DNA of 42,924 nt, taken from contig CAJTAL010000038.1 of the NCBI GenBank assembly GCA_910574285.1, forward strand, positions 1-42,924, in the 5' to 3' direction. Numbering within the stretch: the stretch's first letter is position 1; every line of letters starts with the position of its first letter. The stretch is from Lachnospiraceae bacterium. Lineage in GTDB: Bacteria; Bacillota; Clostridia; Lachnospirales; Lachnospiraceae. The notes below the pieces were generated by a model. The model saw nothing but the letters and a program-made list of their open reading frames with translations, made no database searches and had not been told where the DNA came from. This document shows, in pieces, positions 40,258 to 42,924 of the stretch. Position numbers and translations under genes: made by a program.

Positions 40258-41019
40258 TTACAGCCATACGCCCCAATCGCCATAATGATATGTACCGCTG
40301 CCATGATGGAGCTTCCCGTCTGCCTTTAACTGGCGGAACGCATTTGCCATGCGGATTAGTATTTCCGGCTGTATATCCAGCGAATGGTGTGCAGGGAATA
40401 CCCTTTTTACAGGCAGTGCCGCAACTTTTTCCAGTGAAGCAAGATAGGCTTCCGGGTCAGTGGAAGGGTAATAGGCAAACAGGGTATCTTTATAGACCAA
40501 ATCGCCGGTAAACAAATATCCTTTGTCTTTTTCCCAAAAACATAAATGTCCGGGAGAGTGTCCGGGCGTATGCAGCACTTCAATTTCCCTGCCGCCAATA
40601 TCAATCATATCATGGTCATTTAATACTCTTGTTGGCGTACCCTGAAAGAATACATAATCATCAACATTAAAACCGTCAGGCAAATCACAACGGTCAACCA
40701 CCATTTCCTTAACCGTTTCGATTGTCAGGGGGAATTTCCCGTCCAGCCAGTCCAATTCTTCTGCGTGTGCATAAAATTCCGGGAAATATTTATGCCCGCC
40801 GATATGGTCCCAGTGAATGTGCGTGGCAACCGCCGCAATCGGTTTATCCGTAAGTTTACGGACTTCATCATATATATTGGAAATCCCCAGCCCTGTGTCA
40901 ATAAGCAGGCTTTTCTCTTTTCCATTCAATAGATAACAGTGGGTTTCTTCCCAATGCCGGTATTCGCTTATGATTATGGTTTCATTATCAATCTTGTCTA
41001 TTGTAAACCAGTTATCCAT
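40258..41019 (-). CDS. Metallo-beta-lactamase-fold hydrolase
   Basis: The 253-aa protein has the motif THIHWDH with His67, His69, Asp71 and His72, a further His in TPGHSPGHL, Asp in FTGDLVY and His in PAHHSLD, the complete set of metal ligands of the glyoxalase II/metallo-beta-lactamase superfamily. It hydrolyses thioesters, lactones or esters; nothing here indicates a real beta-lactamase. The ATG at 41019 is preferred, since AAGGGATTGGAG lies about ten bases upstream, and a TTG nine bases earlier is the alternative. It is translated in a group with the tautomerase upstream and the NTF2-like gene downstream, a group that looks like a small detoxification unit carried by the element. Confidence 0.88.
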   Translation of the reverse strand: MDNWFTIDKIDNETIIISEYRHWEETHCYLLNGKEKSLLIDTGLGISNIYDEVRKLTDKPIAAVATHIHWDHIGGHKYFPEFYAHAEELDWLDGKFPLTIETVKEMVVDRCDLPDGFNVDDYVFFQGTPTRVLNDHDMIDIGGREIEVLHTPGHSPGHLCFWEKDKGYLFTGDLVYKDTLFAYYPSTDPEAYLASLEKVAALPVKRVFPAHHSLDIQPEILIRMANAFRQLKADGKLHHGSGTYHYGDWGVWL

Positions 41020-41038
41020 TATCTCCAATCCCTTCCCA

Positions 41039-41251
41039 CTATGATTGATGTGCCTGTATATATTCCGCTTTCACTTTATCAATCGTTTTACCGCCAATCC
41101 CAAAGTTCTTATCTGGCAGTTCTTTAATCGTAGTCACAAAAAATTCCTGCGGCACATTCATAATTTCAGAAGATACTTCTGTCAATCTTTTTATCAGCAG
41201 TTCCTTTTGCTTATCCGATAAAGTGCCGCTTTCAACTGTAATGTATGGCAT
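41039..41251 (-). CDS. 4-oxalocrotonate tautomerase-like protein
   Basis: The 70-aa protein starts MPYITVESGTLS, so Pro2 becomes the N-terminal catalytic base after Met removal, and continues with the 4-OT helix (KQKELLIKRLTEVSSEIMNVP) and VTTIKELPDKNFGIGG. Tautomerases interconvert keto and enol forms in ring-cleavage or halogenated compound breakdown. GGAGGGGC is seen five to ten bases upstream of the start. It lies 20 bases upstream of the hydrolase gene on the same strand. Confidence 0.88.
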   Translation of the reverse strand: MPYITVESGTLSDKQKELLIKRLTEVSSEIMNVPQEFFVTTIKELPDKNFGIGGKTIDKVKAEYIQAHQS

Positions 41252-41307
41252 TTTGCCCCTCCTTCAACTTTTCATTCATTGTTTATTCAGCCCTACCAAA
41301 TGGGCAG

Positions 41308-41817
41308 TTATAGTTTTAAGCTATATTGCAAAAGATTATAACTGTGTCCATCTTTGCTGTCTGTTTTAGGTACTGAAGAAATCACTGTAAATCCTAATGA
41401 CTTTGCTAATTGATTGGAAGCCCTGTTTTCCTCTCTTGTTGAATAAATAAACTTTTTTGCACTAAATTCTTCTTTGCAATATTGTATCAAGACTTGAAGA
41501 ATCTGCTTGCCAAACCCTTTTCCCACGTAATCTGGCCCCAAACATATCCCCGCTTCCTGATAGATGTAAGGTTCAATTTTTTCTACCCCAGCAAATCCAA
41601 TCGCCTTACCGGTTGCTTTTTCATAAACTAGATAGGTATCATGCTCTTTCTGAAATGCAATGGTTTTCATGATTCTTATTTTGGCGTTTTCTTCGCTTGT
41701 AGTAATATTCCATTCCATGTATTTTGCGCTTTCCGGCTGTGACCAGACATTGCAATACATTTCCTTCCAATCTGAAAACTTTGCCTTATCAAGAATCAGG
41801 CTCTCCGTTTCAATCAT
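41308..41817 (-). CDS. GNAT-family N-acetyltransferase
   Basis: The 169-aa protein shows the RimJ/RimL-type GNAT layout: MIETESLILDKAKFSDW, IGFAGVEKIEPYIYQEAGICLGPDYVGKGFGKQIL (acetyl-CoA loop GKGFGKQIL) and the ENRASNQLAKSLGF motif. It acetylates an amine of a protein, antibiotic or small molecule; the target is unknown. The start at 41817 has GGAGGAAC about ten bases upstream; an upstream in-frame GTG at 41838 is less likely. It is oriented with the tautomerase and hydrolase and separated by 56 bases. Confidence 0.87.
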   Translation of the reverse strand: MIETESLILDKAKFSDWKEMYCNVWSQPESAKYMEWNITTSEENAKIRIMKTIAFQKEHDTYLVYEKATGKAIGFAGVEKIEPYIYQEAGICLGPDYVGKGFGKQILQVLIQYCKEEFSAKKFIYSTREENRASNQLAKSLGFTVISSVPKTDSKDGHSYNLLQYSLKL

Positions 41818-41891
41818 TTTAAAATGTTCCTCCAGCACTGGCTGACTTGTTGCCGTTTCTATTATACTGCAAAAGCGGCCTTTGTCTATAT

Positions 41892-42080
41892 TTATTTTTC
41901 ATGCTCTGCTGATGGTTCGTTCTTAGTAATAATTAGCTGCCCCTGCTGGCATTTCACGGTGATTTTGTCCCCTGCGGAGAATCCGGCCTGTTCCAGCCAG
42001 TTCCCTTGTAATAGAATCTGCGGCGGCGATTTTTTGAAAGCCCCTCGCCCATTATAAACGGTCAGTTTGCGGTCGTCCAT
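41892..42080 (-). CDS. SymE-like toxin-family protein
   Basis: The 62-aa protein matches the SymE pattern: RKLTVYNGRGAFKKSPPQIL followed by LQGNWLEQAGFSAGDKITVK and QGQLIITK, an AbrB-like swapped-hairpin fold. In E. coli SymE is a SOS-induced RNA-cleaving or nucleoid-condensing toxin controlled by an antisense RNA. The start is the ATG at 42080; upstream residues in the frame to 42110 belong to the overlapping partner. Many mobile-element copies in Clostridia stand beside the same small partner gene and are regarded as orphans with uncertain toxicity. Confidence 0.8.
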   Translation of the reverse strand: MDDRKLTVYNGRGAFKKSPPQILLQGNWLEQAGFSAGDKITVKCQQGQLIITKNEPSAEHEK

Positions 42081-42250
42081 CCGTCCTCCTTCCCCGCTGC
42101 CTTCCGGCATACGATTTCAAATATGTTCCCGTCCTCTGTCCTGACAGTGAGCAGGCTGCTCCGTTCGTCTGCGTTCAGGTCAGCAATCCCCATCCCCTCG
42201 CTGTCATTCAGTAAATCAAAAAGCCTGTCCCTAAAATAGTTCAGTTCCAT
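42062..42250 (-). CDS. Small conserved partner of SymE-like gene
   Basis: The 62-aa acidic protein (MELNYFRDRLFDLLNDSEGM, LNADERSSLLTVRTEDGNIF) overlaps the SymE-like start by 19 bases, so the two are translated together. I recall this pair from conjugative elements, without a functional name. The Asp/Glu-rich N-terminal helix could shield the basic SymE-like protein, an antitoxin-like idea not supported by any experiment known to me. AAAGGGGA lies 8-10 bases before the ATG. Confidence 0.65.
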   Translation of the reverse strand: MELNYFRDRLFDLLNDSEGMGIADLNADERSSLLTVRTEDGNIFEIVCRKAAGKEDGWTTAN

Positions 42251-42274
42251 TCTGTTGTTCCCCTTTCATAGTTT

Positions 42275-42349
42275 GTAGTCTATTAGCTAATATTATATAG
42301 TCTTTTAGAATCTATTGCAATACCTAAGTGTGATGTAGTCTAAAAGTGA
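42275..42349. promoter_or_regulatory. Three TAGTCT repeats between SymE-pair and XRE gene
   Basis: GTAGTCTATTAG (about 42275), ATAGTCTTTTAG (about 42297) and GTAGTCTAAAAG (about 42335) are related. They lie in the AT-rich divergent spacer and are suited as operators for the XRE regulator. TATTATATAG nearby offers a -10 for the minus strand. Confidence 0.45.
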
Positions 42350-42389
42350 ACAAAATAAATGCTGATAGCTTATGAAATGGGTGGGCATT

Positions 42390-42716
42390 ATGGAAGGAAA
42401 AGGATTAGGCAGACGTATCAACATGGTGAGGAAAGACCGGGGATTCACGGCGGACAGGCTCTCGGAGCTGTGCAATATCAACGCAACTTACCTCCGGCAG
42501 ATTGAGGGCGGAACAAAGGTTCCCAGTCTGCCCGTATTTATCAATATCTGCAATGCACTGAAAATCTCCCCTGATTATCTGCTGCGGGATGCGCTGGAAG
42601 ATAATGAGGTCAGCAAAATACGGGAGCTGGCGGAACTATGGGAAAGCACATCGCCCAGCCAGCAGGAAATCGCCGTTGCCATGATTCGTGCGGTATTGGA
42701 GCGTAAGGAAAGTTAG
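42390..42716 (+). CDS. XRE-family helix-turn-helix regulator
   Basis: The 108-aa protein carries a Cro/C1-type HTH at residues 5-60: LGRRINMVRKDRGFTADRLSELCNINATYLRQIEGGTKVPSLPVFINICNALKISPDYLL. The C-terminal helix (SPSQQEIAVAMIRAVLERK) is typical for small repressors of integrative elements. The start ATG at 42390 follows GGGTGGGC by about six bases, while an in-frame ATG at 42372 has no site. It is divergent from the SymE pair, with repeated TAGTCT boxes in the spacer, so autorepression and control of the SymE pair are likely. A terminator follows immediately. Confidence 0.88.
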   Translation: MEGKGLGRRINMVRKDRGFTADRLSELCNINATYLRQIEGGTKVPSLPVFINICNALKISPDYLLRDALEDNEVSKIRELAELWESTSPSQQEIAVAMIRAVLERKES

Positions 42717-42746
42717 AAAGACCAGCCGGGTGTCGGCTGGCCTTTC
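42716..42746. terminator. Terminator after the XRE gene
   Basis: CCAGCCG (42722-42728) pairs with CGGCTGG (42734-42740), extended outwards by GAAAG/CTTTC with one mismatch. Confidence 0.8.
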
Positions 42747-42755
42747 CATGTCCAA

Positions 42756-42860
42756 TCAAATATAAATCAGTTCGCTGTTTATGATTTCCTCCGCCCGGTT
42801 GCGGATATTGTTCATCCGGCCTAAAATCCAAACTTCAAAGAAATCCAAACTTTTACTCAT
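42756..42860 (-). CDS. Possible 34-residue protein in a sequestering hairpin
   Basis: A minus-strand ATG at 42860-42858 opens MSKSLDFFEVWILGRMNNIR, continuing NRAEEIINSELIYI and ending in TGA at 42758-42756. The first codons lie in one arm of an 18-bp perfect inverted repeat, and the weak ribosome site (TTGAGG) lies in its loop, so translation could be hidden. The amphipathic helix-like content is protein-like, and the position between a terminator and the window end fits a small mobile-element gene. I do not recognise it. Confidence 0.4.
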   Translation of the reverse strand: MSKSLDFFEVWILGRMNNIRNRAEEIINSELIYI

Positions 42861-42908
42861 AACCTCAATGAATACAGTGTTTTGAGGGGAAAAAGTTTGG
42901 ATTTCTTT
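42837..42908. repeat. 18-bp perfect inverted repeat
   Basis: 42837-42854 (AAAGAAATCCAAACTTTT) is the exact reverse complement of 42891-42908, with a 36-base loop. A further ATCCAAACTT is at 42826-42835. It overlaps the start of the 34-residue frame on the minus strand. Confidence 0.75.
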
Positions 42909-42924
42909 TTGGACGTATACTTAC

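Noticed and set aside
40258..41019. Beta-lactamase resistance gene
   Set aside because: The fold motif is shared by many hydrolases, and there is no signal peptide, so antibiotic hydrolysis is not supported.
42275..42349. CRISPR-like short repeats
   Set aside because: Only three degenerate TAGTCT boxes with irregular spacing and no spacers of even length; operators are the better reading.

Overview
The window looks like a chromosomal segment of a gut Lachnospiraceae (Clostridium cluster XIVa / Dorea-like Firmicute). This rests on AGGAGG-type ribosome sites, lipoprotein sugar binders with AraC regulators, IorAB, a GlgC/GlgD pair, CarD and a Clostridia-type conjugative-element cargo. No rRNA, complete tRNA or CRISPR array was seen. 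Most of the window is of moderate GC; 9.99-12.75 kb is strikingly AT-rich. All calls come from reading the sequence and from remembered family motifs; no database search was possible.

Layout. (1) 1-2.9 kb: a decayed IS4-like element sits in the 5' part of a sugar-ABC permease gene, which is followed by a TIM-barrel sugar isomerase/epimerase. (2) 2.9-9.9 kb: an AraC regulator is divergent from a complete import-and-cleave operon: lipoprotein binder, two permeases, a 65-aa membrane protein and a GH112 phosphorylase. This fits uptake of lacto-N-biose or galacto-N-biose from mucin or milk glycans and phosphorolysis in the cytoplasm. No ATPase is encoded, so a shared MsmK-type ATPase is implied. 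(3) 9.99-12.75 kb: an AT-rich island with a receiver-less LytTR regulator, a 165-aa membrane-anchored protein and an exported V8-like glutamyl endopeptidase, closed by a 23-bp perfect hairpin. (4) 12.9-19.7 kb: a flavin-type NimA-like protein, then iorAB, a structured leader, paaK and an ACT-domain protein (fermentative oxidation of aromatic amino acids through aryl-pyruvates and aryl-acetyl-CoA), then ferritin, a BFD-like 2Fe-2S protein and an SseB-like protein. (5) 19.8-25.8 kb: housekeeping genes csp, ptsI, moaC, glgDC and a CarD-like regulator behind an unusually long leader. (6) 25.9-28.7 kb: an orphan NMT1/THI5-like lipoprotein and an acyl-CoA ligase. (7) 28.8-33.1 kb: AraC regulator divergent from a second sugar ABC transporter (binder plus two permeases). 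(8) 33.4-35.8 kb: orphan GHKL sensor kinase, STAS protein and a small exported protein.

(9) 35.8-42.9 kb is a patchwork of integrative/mobilizable element remains: an integrase 3' remnant next to a tRNA-end-like sequence, a truncated cysteine-rich VLP gene, a 113-bp inverted-repeat element, MobC, a DUF3849 protein, a relaxase cut after 28 codons by a 338-bp IS21-like MITE, then minus-strand cargo (NTF2-like, metallo-beta-lactamase fold, tautomerase, GNAT), a SymE-like gene with its usual small partner, and an XRE regulator.

The best candidates for something undescribed are the LytTR/membrane protein/protease island, the structured leader with an aromatic-rich mini-ORF ahead of paaK, the 330-nt carD leader, the two non-autonomous inverted-repeat elements, and a 36-bp repeat shared by two distant intergenic regions.
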